The notes under the pieces: generated by a model | Seen by the model: only the letters and a program-made list of their open reading frames with translations | What the model was told of the DNA's origin: nothing | Databases searched by the model: none | Assembly: GCA_017517305.1 (NCBI GenBank) | Contig: JAFWZV010000007.1 | Coordinates: forward strand, 117,282 to 181,281 | DNA: 64,000 bases | Reading direction: 5' to 3' | From: Lachnospiraceae bacterium | Lineage (GTDB): Bacteria; Bacillota; Clostridia; Lachnospirales; Lachnospiraceae | Part shown: positions 1 to 7,756 of the stretch, piece after piece | Position numbering within the stretch: the first letter of the stretch is position 1 | Layout: each line of letters opens with the position of its first letter | Program-made: the position numbers and the translations under genes

Positions 1-740
1 TCCTTGAGTTTAACTATATGATTATGCAGAGCTATGACTTCTATGCATTGTTCCAGAAATATGGCTGTAACCTCCAGTTTGGTGGAGATGACCAGTGGTC
101 AAATATGCTTGGTGGTACAGAGCTTATTAGACGTAAGCTTGGCAAGGATGCACATGCTATGACTATTACTCTTCTTCTTAACTCAGAGGGTAAGAAGATG
201 GGTAAGACTCAGAAGGGTGCTGTATGGCTTGATCCTAACAAGACTACACCATTTGAGTTCTTCCAGTATTGGAGAAATGTAGCTGATGCAGATGTAATAA
301 AGTGTCTTAAGATGCTTACCTTCCTTCCACTTGAGCAGATTCAGGAGATGGAGAAGTATGAGGGTAGCGAATTAAATAAGGCTAAGGAGGTGCTTGCCTA
401 CGAGCTTACAACTCTTGTTCACGGAGAGGAAGAGGGTAAGAAGGCATTAGAGGCAGCAAGAGCACTTTTCTCAAGTGGTAATGCAGAGAACATGCCAACA
501 GCTGATATTAGCGCTGATGATCTTAAGGATGGAGCTATAGACATTATCTCACTTCTGGTTAAGTCAGGTTTAGTTGCTTCAAGAAATGAAGGTAGACGTG
601 GAGTTGAGCAGGGCGGAGTATCTGTAAATGATGATAAGGTTACAGATATTGCTACTACTTACACTGCAGATGATCTTAAAGCTGAGCTTATTCTTAAGCG
701 TGGAAAGAAGAACTTTAGAAAGATAAACTTTGTATCATAG
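1..740 (+). CDS. tyrS: Tyrosine--tRNA ligase, C-terminal part (5' end outside window)
   Basis: This class I synthetase attaches tyrosine to tRNA-Tyr in the cytoplasm. The frame is already open at base 3 and reads into the window edge, so only the last 245 or so codons are present. Visible are the second half of the Rossmann catalytic domain (GGDDQWSNMLGG, then the KMGKT signature, the family's variant of KMSKS), the helical anticodon-binding region, and a C-terminal S4-like RNA-binding segment (roughly the last 65 residues, with a GRRGVEQGGVSVND core). The nucleotide-binding HIGH region lies outside. A perfect hairpin follows directly. Identification is secure because both the Tyr-specific GGDDQW segment and the S4 tail are present. 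Confidence 0.95.
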   Translation, partial: LEFNYMIMQSYDFYALFQKYGCNLQFGGDDQWSNMLGGTELIRRKLGKDAHAMTITLLLNSEGKKMGKTQKGAVWLDPNKTTPFEFFQYWRNVADADVIKCLKMLTFLPLEQIQEMEKYEGSELNKAKEVLAYELTTLVHGEEEGKKALEAARALFSSGNAENMPTADISADDLKDGAIDIISLLVKSGLVASRNEGRRGVEQGGVSVNDDKVTDIATTYTADDLKAELILKRGKKNFRKINFVS

Positions 741-744
741 ACCC

Positions 745-789
745 AAAAGATAAGAAGGTGTCGGCAAAACCGACACCTTCTTATCTTTT
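745..789 (+). terminator. Bidirectional intrinsic terminator between tyrS and the deacetylase
   Basis: A perfect 20-bp stem (745-764 with 770-789) closes a 5-nt loop (CAAAA). The stem ends in AAAA/TTTT, so it can give a U-run on either strand. It overlaps the last codons of the convergent deacetylase gene, which stops at 781. Confidence 0.9.
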
Positions 790-1569
790 ACTTTGTCTTC
801 CTGTATGGTCTATCTCGTAATCCTCAGATATTATCAATTTGTCAAGAGGGATAAAACTGTATCCTAAGGTTTCCAAATTAGTGAGCATTTCATCTAGGGC
901 TAGGGCAGTGTATTTTGTACCATTATGTAGCAGAATGATAGAACCATTTTTTAGTGCCTTGTGATTGCATACAGTATCGATTATGGAATCAACACCATAA
1001 TCCTTCCAATCCAGAGAATCCACATCCCATTGTATAGTGCTATAGCCCAGTTCTTTTGCCTTAGTAACAACGGTTTCGTTATAATCTCCGTATGGAGCCC
1101 TAAATAGTGTCATATCAATTCCAGTTAAATTCTTGATTATATCATGACAACCCTGTATCTCTGATATCATATCTGTCTCTGATAGGGTAGACATGTGCTT
1201 GTGGTTGGCACCATGATTGCCTACTATATGCCCTTGTTCAACAATTTTCTTAACTGCATCTGGATTGTTATTAGCCCAGTTTCCCTCCACGAAAAAAGTT
1301 GCTATACAGTTATGGCTTTTGAGTATGTTAAGTATTTCGTCAAGATCATCTATGCTCCACGCAGAATCAAAGGTTATACTGACTACCTTTTCATTAGTTT
1401 CTACTGAATAGATTGGAAGCTCGTTGGCGCTTGCTCCTACAAAGGCCAAAACTGCTGTTTTGTTCTCAAATATTAAAATACTTACAGCCAGAGAAAATGC
1501 AATAGCTATAAGTATTTTAAAGTGTTTTATATGGGTGTTTACCAGACTTGTTAGTTCTTCTCTTTCCAT
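781..1569 (-). CDS. Membrane-anchored polysaccharide deacetylase (NodB domain, PdaB-like)
   Basis: Predicted carbohydrate esterase family 4 enzyme that removes N-acetyl groups from peptidoglycan or another cell-surface glycan. Residues about 18-48 form one hydrophobic segment, which suggests an N-terminal anchor or uncleaved signal with the enzyme outside the cell. NodB motifs follow: SITFDSAW (motif 1), NHGANHKH (HxxxH-like metal ligands), RAPYGDYN, DVDSLDWK and ILLHNG. Motif 1 has Ser where classical deacetylases have the second Asp, a metal ligand. The sporulation deacetylase PdaB also departs from TFDDG here, so activity may be altered rather than absent. 262 residues is usual for the family. 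It is a single gene, convergent with tyrS. The substrate is unknown. Confidence 0.85.
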   Translation of the reverse strand: MEREELTSLVNTHIKHFKILIAIAFSLAVSILIFENKTAVLAFVGASANELPIYSVETNEKVVSITFDSAWSIDDLDEILNILKSHNCIATFFVEGNWANNNPDAVKKIVEQGHIVGNHGANHKHMSTLSETDMISEIQGCHDIIKNLTGIDMTLFRAPYGDYNETVVTKAKELGYSTIQWDVDSLDWKDYGVDSIIDTVCNHKALKNGSIILLHNGTKYTALALDEMLTNLETLGYSFIPLDKLIISEDYEIDHTGRQSKR

Positions 1570-1671
1570 TATTAGATTCCATATAGCTTCTGTTGTTAAA
1601 GTATATTATGATTCTTATGATTTTATACAATATAATTCCATAAAATAAGAAGCATTTCTTTTCTTCTATTA

Positions 1672-1700
1672 TTGATTTTACCCCTCTAAAAAGCTATACT
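1672..1700 (+). promoter_or_regulatory. Probable sigma-A promoter
   Basis: TTGATT (1672-1677), 17-bp spacer, TATACT (1695-1700). It lies about 55 bp before the start of the membrane protein gene at 1755. Confidence 0.6.
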
Positions 1701-1754
1701 ATATATGTATAAGTTTGCGTAAAAATCCTAAGAATATTTAAGGAGAATATGCTT

Positions 1755-2987
1755 ATGAGAAAGATTATTAATACATTGAAATATGGTGACAAAAAGGTTA
1801 AGCGTTCACTTATAATTGCAATACTTGCAGGACTGGTAACGGTTGCATTTGGAGTGCTGACATTTGTTATGTCTAGTATGCTGTGCTTTTTTATAACAAT
1901 AATGGCAGCGTTTATTACTATTTCTCTGGTGCAAACATTTATGATTGCTGAAGGGGAGAATCCCACAGTTGTTGCACCGAAGGTGAATAGTTCGGCTGAA
2001 GATTTGCCTTATGAACCTACAGCGGAAATTAAACCAGTAGTTAATAGGAAAAAATCGAAAAAAGAATTAAAATTAGACAGTTCAGCAAAGAAAGCAAAGA
2101 AAAAGGTGGGAAAGGAAGCTAAAATTCCTGAGAGTGAAGAAATAGGACAAGAAGAAAAGATAGAAGAACAGTATCTTAAAGCGCCAGAGCCTGAGGAAAG
2201 TGAAACTGCTGTGGATACTCAGGCAACGGACAATGATGACGAGGAAGAACCAAAGAATACAAAATTCAAGGTAATCACTGCAGATACTGCAGCATCATAT
2301 ACTAAGAAGAAAATTAAGAAAACCCTTCATAAGTACAAGGTAATGAAGGATCACAGAATGGTTATAGTGGACAGATGCGATAGGCTACATATTTACCAGA
2401 CACCAGCCTATGTATGGATTCAGGATAATCAATTTCATATTCTTCTTATAGAAGAGGAGCCTAGATTATTGATGGTTCCTATATTTAGGATAACTGAGAT
2501 AAGCTATCTTAAGAAGCAGCCTGCTGACGAGGAAAATGATTACAAGCTATTTAAGAAGAGCACAATTCTTACAGATAGCTTTAGACCATATCTTCCGGAT
2601 TACAATCATAGCAACAAGACTACAGACCTTAAAGCTTACAAGAATTTGTATGGAATATTCCAAGGAATATATTTTACTAATAATTCGGCAAAGAACTTAT
2701 TTGACCTGCTAGGTGTTGACTTTTATGTGGAGGACAAGGTTACCACATCTAACAAGGTAAATATATTCTTTAAGGAGGCTTACAAGGCTAATATTAAGCT
2801 TAGGGACAATATACTTGATGCAAATGGTTATGCAGAAAGCATTACTAATATATTAGATGATATGGCACACTCTGATATAAGTCATATAGAGTTTAAGGAT
2901 ACCTTAAACCTTATGACAAAGAATAAGCTTATTACTGATGAGTACGCAAATCACTATATGGATGTGAGAAATAGTATTCGTGGATAA
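1755..2987 (+). CDS. Uncharacterised membrane protein with charged linker
   Basis: Not recognised. 410 residues from the chosen ATG. AAGGAG at 1740-1745 sits 9 nt before ATG 1755 and only 3 nt before ATG 1749, so 1755 is preferred. Two hydrophobic helices (about residues 18-65) make an N-terminal membrane hairpin. A highly charged, Lys/Glu-rich, probably disordered linker (about 75-175) follows, then a mixed alpha/beta domain of some 230 residues in the cytoplasm. The C-terminal domain begins with a basic patch (TKKKIKKTLHKYK) and has alternating hydrophobics typical of beta strands (MVIVDRCDRLHIYQ). No catalytic motif is evident. A promoter-like sequence precedes it, and it appears to be transcribed alone. 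Confidence 0.8.
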   Translation: MRKIINTLKYGDKKVKRSLIIAILAGLVTVAFGVLTFVMSSMLCFFITIMAAFITISLVQTFMIAEGENPTVVAPKVNSSAEDLPYEPTAEIKPVVNRKKSKKELKLDSSAKKAKKKVGKEAKIPESEEIGQEEKIEEQYLKAPEPEESETAVDTQATDNDDEEEPKNTKFKVITADTAASYTKKKIKKTLHKYKVMKDHRMVIVDRCDRLHIYQTPAYVWIQDNQFHILLIEEEPRLLMVPIFRITEISYLKKQPADEENDYKLFKKSTILTDSFRPYLPDYNHSNKTTDLKAYKNLYGIFQGIYFTNNSAKNLFDLLGVDFYVEDKVTTSNKVNIFFKEAYKANIKLRDNILDANGYAESITNILDDMAHSDISHIEFKDTLNLMTKNKLITDEYANHYMDVRNSIRG

Positions 2988-3076
2988 TAATCAAAGGAAA
3001 AACACATACTACATAAAATTGTAGGTGATAAAAATTAGTTAACATAATGTATTGAGATGATTAGGAGGTATTTTAT

Positions 3077-4099
3077 ATGAGAATAGCATTTTATGATACA
3101 AAGCCATATGATAAGATTTGGTTCGAGCCTATGGCTAAGGAAAAGGGTTTTGACATACTATTTTTAGAGGAGAAGCTTAATAAGCACACAGCAGCATTTG
3201 CTAAAGATTGCGATGCAGTATGTATATTTGTAAATGATGATGCTAAGAAGGATACTATCAAAAAATTAAAGGAAAATGGTGTTAAGGCGATTCTCCTTCG
3301 TTGCGCCGGCTTCAATAACGTAGATGTTAAGCAGGCACAGGAGGAGGGTATTGTTTGTATGAGAGTTCCAAGCTACTCTCCCCGAGCAGTTGCTGAGTAC
3401 GCCTTGGGCCTCCTTCTTGCGGTAAACAGAAAGCTTCACAGAGCTTATGTTAGAACAAGAGATTTTAATTATAGTATCAATGGACTTATGGGAATTGACT
3501 TAGTTGGTAAAACTATAGGAATTATAGGTACTGGAAAGATTGGACAGGCTATGCTTTCTGTAATCAGAGGTTTGGATATGAGAGTATTACTCTATGACCC
3601 ATATCCATGTAAGGCTATAGTTGATCAGACTCCTGAGGCTATAGAAAGCTTTGGTAAGAATTTACAGTATGTGGATTTAGATACACTCTTTAGGGAATCT
3701 GATGTAATCAGTCTTCATTGCCCGCTTACAAAGGATACAGAGTATATGATTAATAAGGAATCTATTGCTAAGATGAAGGATGGTGTAATTCTTGTGAATA
3801 CATCAAGAGGAGGTCTAATTAATACAACAGACCTTTTGGAGGGACTTAGCAAGGATAAGTTTGCAGGAGTTGGTCTTGATGTATATGAGGAGGAGGACGA
3901 GTTTTTCTTCGAAGATAGATCAGATGAAAATATTTCAGACGCAGACTTGATTAGACTTACATCTTATAGAAATGTTATCTTAACATCTCATCAGGCATTC
4001 TTTACAAAGGAGGCTATGATGGCTATTGCAGAGGTGACATTGGAGAATGCAGAGGATATTGAAAGTGGAGAAACATCACCTAATGTTGTTCTTCCGTAA
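3077..4099 (+). CDS. ldhA: D-lactate dehydrogenase (D-2-hydroxyacid dehydrogenase family)
   Basis: Reduces pyruvate to D-lactate with NADH, a fermentative NAD+-regenerating step in the cytosol. The 340-residue length fits D-LDH (about 330). The split substrate-binding domain surrounds a Rossmann domain with GTGKIG at residues 151-156. The catalytic triad of the family is visible: Arg in NTSRGG (244), Glu in the VYEEE stretch (about 271-273) and His in SHQAFFT (305). The HQAFFTKEA context is typical of LdhA-type enzymes rather than phosphoglycerate or glycerate dehydrogenases. AGGAGG lies 10 nt or less before the ATG. Other 2-hydroxyacid substrates cannot be excluded from sequence alone. Confidence 0.85.
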   Translation: MRIAFYDTKPYDKIWFEPMAKEKGFDILFLEEKLNKHTAAFAKDCDAVCIFVNDDAKKDTIKKLKENGVKAILLRCAGFNNVDVKQAQEEGIVCMRVPSYSPRAVAEYALGLLLAVNRKLHRAYVRTRDFNYSINGLMGIDLVGKTIGIIGTGKIGQAMLSVIRGLDMRVLLYDPYPCKAIVDQTPEAIESFGKNLQYVDLDTLFRESDVISLHCPLTKDTEYMINKESIAKMKDGVILVNTSRGGLINTTDLLEGLSKDKFAGVGLDVYEEEDEFFFEDRSDENISDADLIRLTSYRNVILTSHQAFFTKEAMMAIAEVTLENAEDIESGETSPNVVLP

Positions 4100-4137
4100 G
4101 TAGTGACATAATTATTAGACGTTTTGGAGGAAATATA

Positions 4138-6156
4138 TTGAAAAACCTATATATTGCTGAGAAACCAAGTGTGGCTCGAGAATTTGCCAAGGCGCTTGGT
4201 ATTAAAGGACCTGCAAATGCAGGCAGTAAGGAAGGGTATATAGAATCAGGAGATTCCATAGTTACCTGGTGCGTAGGACATCTAGTTGTTATGAGCTATC
4301 CTGATGTTTATGACCCTGAACTGAAAAAATGGAATATGGCTACTATTCCATTTGTACCGGAAAATTACAAATACGAGATTATCCCTAGTGCTTCAAAACA
4401 GTATAATGTGGTAAAGCAGCTTCTTAATCGTTCTGATGTTGGTTGTATATATGTATGTACCGACTCAGGACGAGAGGGAGAATACATATATCGTTTGGTG
4501 GATATGATGGCTGGTGTTGGTCCGGACAAGCAGAAGAAAAGAGTTTGGATTGATTCCCAGACAGAGGAGGAAATACTAAGAGGTATTAAGGAGGCAAAGG
4601 ATTTATCAGAGTATGATAATCTAAGCGATTCTGCCTATCTTAGAGCTCAGGAGGATTATCTTATGGGTATTAACTTCTCTAGAGCCCTCACTTTAAAATA
4701 CAGCTATACAGTGAAGGATTATCTTGGTCTTGACCGCTGTGTTATTGCCGTTGGTAGAGTTATGACCTGTGTACTTGGTATGATAGTAAAAAGGGAGAGG
4801 GAAATAAGGGAATTTGTTCCAACTCCTTTTTACAGAGTATTAGCCTCTCTAGATGGCTTTGAAGCTGAGTGGAAGGCGGTGGAAGGTTCCATATATCATG
4901 AGTCACCACTTCTCTATAAGGAAAATGGCTTTAAGAAGAAGGAGACAGCAGAGGAGCTTATAAACCTACTTAATGAGAATCCACCTGTGGAGCTTACTGT
5001 TACTAAGGTGGAGAAAAAGGTGGAGAAGAAAGCCCCGCCTATGCTTTATAACTTAGCAGAGCTTCAGAATGATTGCTCAAGATTGTTCAAGATAAGTCCA
5101 TCAGATACACTTGCTATAGTTCAGGAGCTTTATGAGAAGAAGCTGGTTACTTATCCAAGAACAGACGCGAGAGTGTTGTCAACTGCTGTTGCCAAGGAGA
5201 TTCACAAAAATATTGGTGGACTAAGAAATTATGGTCCAGTGTCAGCATATGCTGATAATATAATGAATCAGGGAGCATATAAGGGCTTAGCCAAATCCAA
5301 GTATGTTAACGATAAGCAAATTACAGATCACTATGCCATAATACCTACTGGACAGGGCTTTGGAGCTCTTAATTCAGTATCAGATACGGCTAAAAAGGTA
5401 TATGATATTATTGCTAAAAGATTTATAAGTATCTTTTATCCGGCAGCAGAGTATGAGAAGGTTTCCCTTACTCTTACTAGAGATGTAAATAAAGACGGTG
5501 AAAGCAAGACAGAGAGCTTTTTTGCTAATTTTAAGCGCCTTAAGAAACCAGGTTACCTTAATATAGTTGGTATTCCTGCAGAGAAAAAGGGTGAGGAGGA
5601 GAAGCTAACTCCTGAAAGATTAGAGGAGCTTAGTAGCCTTAAGAAGGGACAAAAGCTTCCAGTGAGTAAGCTTGAGATTAAGGAGGGTGAAACTACACCA
5701 CCTAAGAGATATTCCTCAGGTACACTTATTCTTGCTATGGAGAATGCAGGTCAATTAATTGAAGATGAAGAGCTTCGTAGTCAGATAAAGGGTAGTGGTA
5801 TAGGAACCAGTGCAACTAGAGATAGCATTATTACCAAGCTGGTTACCAATCAATACATTGCCTTGAATAAAAAGACTCAGATTGTAACACCTACATTTTT
5901 AGGAGAGATAATATATGATGTTGTGTATTATTCAATTAATAGTCTATTAAGAGCAGAGATGACTGCTAGCTGGGAAAAAGGACTTACTGGTGTGGCTGAT
6001 GGAAGTATAAGTAAGGCGGAATACACTGATAAGATGAATACCTTTGTTATTAATAATACTAATTTAGTTAAGGGACTTAGGAATGCAACTCAGATAAAAT
6101 ATGTATTTGATAAGACTAAGCCATATTATGTGAAGGGAGCAGGCAAAAAGGCCTGA
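4138..6156 (+). CDS. topB: DNA topoisomerase III (type IA)
   Basis: Type IA topoisomerase that passes single strands and decatenates DNA. The start is TTG at 4138, fixed by GGAGG 7 nt upstream; no in-frame ATG fits. The N-terminal Toprim domain begins KNLYIAEKPSVA and carries the acidic TDSGREGE motif (about residues 107-115). The active-site tyrosine is in TYPRTD (Tyr339). GIGTSATRD, the conserved late motif, is near residue 560. At 672 residues it matches TopB without extra zinc fingers, unlike TopA. Conjugative elements carry TopB relatives too, but no mobilisation genes are nearby, so a chromosomal copy is likely. The gene ends 7 bp before the next start. Confidence 0.95.
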   Translation: MKNLYIAEKPSVAREFAKALGIKGPANAGSKEGYIESGDSIVTWCVGHLVVMSYPDVYDPELKKWNMATIPFVPENYKYEIIPSASKQYNVVKQLLNRSDVGCIYVCTDSGREGEYIYRLVDMMAGVGPDKQKKRVWIDSQTEEEILRGIKEAKDLSEYDNLSDSAYLRAQEDYLMGINFSRALTLKYSYTVKDYLGLDRCVIAVGRVMTCVLGMIVKREREIREFVPTPFYRVLASLDGFEAEWKAVEGSIYHESPLLYKENGFKKKETAEELINLLNENPPVELTVTKVEKKVEKKAPPMLYNLAELQNDCSRLFKISPSDTLAIVQELYEKKLVTYPRTDARVLSTAVAKEIHKNIGGLRNYGPVSAYADNIMNQGAYKGLAKSKYVNDKQITDHYAIIPTGQGFGALNSVSDTAKKVYDIIAKRFISIFYPAAEYEKVSLTLTRDVNKDGESKTESFFANFKRLKKPGYLNIVGIPAEKKGEEEKLTPERLEELSSLKKGQKLPVSKLEIKEGETTPPKRYSSGTLILAMENAGQLIEDEELRSQIKGSGIGTSATRDSIITKLVTNQYIALNKKTQIVTPTFLGEIIYDVVYYSINSLLRAEMTASWEKGLTGVADGSISKAEYTDKMNTFVINNTNLVKGLRNATQIKYVFDKTKPYYVKGAGKKA

Positions 6157-6163
6157 TTGAGCT

Positions 6164-6850
6164 ATGAGTGATATTTTAGAGCAGATTAAGATTAAAAATA
6201 TGTACAGTTTAGAGCATACAGCAGCAAGACCACTACTTGAAAAGTATGAGTATCCATGGGAGGCTTTAGGAGACATATCAGACTATATACTAGAGCTTGG
6301 TGCTACGCTTAGCTTAGATGAATATGAGCATCCGTCAGAGGACGTGTGGATACATAAGACCGCAAAGGTTTTCCCAACTGCATATATTGGAGGACCTTGT
6401 CTTATCGGTGCCAACACTGAGGTTAGACAGTGCGCCTTTGTAAGAGGTAGTGCCCTTGTGGGAGAGGGCTGTGTGGTGGGTAATTCCACAGAGCTTAAGA
6501 ATGTAATAATCTTCGATAATGTGCAGGTTCCACATTATAACTATGTTGGAGATTCTATATTAGGCTATAAGTCTCATATGGGCGCAGGTTCCATCACTTC
6601 AAATGTAAAAAGTGATAAGACACCTGTACATGTAAAATCTCAGGATAAGACAGTGGATATAGACACAGGCCGTAAGAAATTTGGTGCTATGCTAGGTGAC
6701 TGTGTTGAAGTGGGCTGTAACTCAGTCCTAAATCCAGGAACAGTTATTGGTAAGAATTCAAATATATATCCATTATCTCCGGTAAGAGGAATTGTACCGG
6801 AAGGTAGCATATATAAGACTGGCGGCGAAATTGTAAAAAAGGAAATATAG
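6164..6850 (+). CDS. Left-handed beta-helix protein, GlmU acyltransferase-domain-like
   Basis: 228 residues resembling the C-terminal acetyltransferase half of GlmU-type sugar nucleotidyltransferases, without the N-terminal uridylyltransferase domain. After about 60 helical residues come hexapeptide repeats (GGPCLIGANTEV, ALVGEGCVVGNST, CVEVGCNSVLNPGTVIG), which fold as a left-handed beta-helix that normally binds acetyl-CoA and trimerises. The insertion YVGDSILGYKSHMGAG resembles the loop carrying the GlmU catalytic His, but the matching residue cannot be assigned with confidence. The gene starts 7 bp after topB, so the two are probably co-transcribed. The substrate is unknown; an amino-sugar 1-phosphate is a reasonable guess. 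Confidence 0.75.
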   Translation: MSDILEQIKIKNMYSLEHTAARPLLEKYEYPWEALGDISDYILELGATLSLDEYEHPSEDVWIHKTAKVFPTAYIGGPCLIGANTEVRQCAFVRGSALVGEGCVVGNSTELKNVIIFDNVQVPHYNYVGDSILGYKSHMGAGSITSNVKSDKTPVHVKSQDKTVDIDTGRKKFGAMLGDCVEVGCNSVLNPGTVIGKNSNIYPLSPVRGIVPEGSIYKTGGEIVKKEI

Positions 6851-6861
6851 TTAACCAATTA

Positions 6862-7010
6862 TGCAACTAGCCATACCGCGATACCCCCCCATACAAGCTT
6901 TGCATGTATGGGGGGTATCGCGGCAGTCGCCGTATACACATAAAAATAAGCACATACGTGCAAGTAAACTTGCGTATGTGCTTATTTTTATGTGTGCATG
7001 GCTCGTTGCT
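6862..7010. repeat. Foldable repeat element, copy A (two long hairpins inside imperfect terminal inverted repeats)
   Basis: Ends are a 12-bp inverted repeat with 11 matches (6863-6874 and 6998-7009). Inside are a GC-rich hairpin (6876-6923, 8 bp plus a 6-bp C/G run) and a perfect 23-bp hairpin (6936-6958 with 6973-6995) with a further CAAG/CTTG at its tip. The junction TCGCGGCAGTCGCCGTAT (6918-6935) and right end GCATGGCTCGTTGCT (6996-7010) recur at 45061-45078 and 45145-45159. It lies between two convergent genes, so the hairpins could also end transcription. Confidence 0.7.
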
Positions 7011-7016
7011 AATGCT

Positions 7017-7547
7017 TTATTTTTTTGCGTCATTTAGTGCGTTGTTAATAGCCTCTAGAATAAGAATAGTGGTGTACTTGTTGTCGGAGGAATATGTAAT
7101 ATCATTCACTGATGAAACCATACCTATCTGGCTATTAATCTCATCTAAGGAAGGCTGTACTAGTGGATACATGGCAGTTAAGGTTTCGTCCATATTGTCG
7201 ATAGACACTCCTGTAACTCTATCTTGATCCACAGAAACTGATAACTGTAGTGTAGAACCACCAAGATTTAATTCGGAGCTGTAAACTCCAGGTACATATC
7301 CTGAGAAGGTTTCTTGTGCTTCCTCTGTGGTGTTTTCTGTTGCCCCATTCTCCAGATATTCGGTAGATACACTAATCTGATCTTGGCTGGAGCTTGTGCT
7401 TGAAATTCCTGTCTGGTTATCTTTTTTATCATCTGGTGAAAACATATAAAAGAGTAGTAATATAAGCAAAATACCCAGAAGGATAAAAATTCCAGTGTAG
7501 ATTAGTTCTCTGGATTTTAGGACAACAATTTTAGTTTTTGATGACAT
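7017..7547 (-). CDS. Membrane-anchored extracytoplasmic protein, FMN_bind-like (uncharacterised)
   Basis: 176 residues. A basic N-terminus is followed by one hydrophobic helix (about residues 16-35), then a Ser/Thr/Glu-rich linker and a compact C-terminal domain of about 95 residues. The domain starts YVPGVYSSELNLGG and has a strand pattern (LQLSVSVDQDRVTGVSI) resembling FMN-binding domains, where the flavin is held through a Thr. Whether flavin is bound here is not shown, and no clear covalent FMN motif is seen. It is predicted to face outside. The gene is alone on its strand, ends against repeat element A and diverges from the DUF342 operon. The function is unknown. Confidence 0.7.
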   Translation of the reverse strand: MSSKTKIVVLKSRELIYTGIFILLGILLILLLFYMFSPDDKKDNQTGISSTSSSQDQISVSTEYLENGATENTTEEAQETFSGYVPGVYSSELNLGGSTLQLSVSVDQDRVTGVSIDNMDETLTAMYPLVQPSLDEINSQIGMVSSVNDITYSSDNKYTTILILEAINNALNDAKK

Positions 7548-7668
7548 AGTCTTTACCTCGCATATAGATTATTATATTTATATTCTGCCTTTCTGAAATA
7601 ATGCTAATAAAATGTACAAACATAATATAAAAATTATTGGGAAATGCTTAATATCCGAGTATATTTTC

Positions 7669-7697
7669 TTGAAAAGATTACATTTACATAATATAAT
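7669..7697 (+). promoter_or_regulatory. Probable sigma-A promoter of the DUF342 operon
   Basis: TTGAAA (7669-7674), 17-bp spacer, TATAAT (7692-7697), 60 bp before the start codon at 7757. It is one of the best promoter matches in the window. Confidence 0.7.
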
Positions 7698-7756
7698 TAA
7701 ATTATAATAAATATTTTGTTGCAGGACAGTGGATTTGACTTTTGGAGGATGGGTTT

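Noticed and set aside
1195-1407. Plus-strand open frames opposite the deacetylase
   Set aside because: Shadow frames of a well-supported minus-strand gene, without ribosome binding sites.
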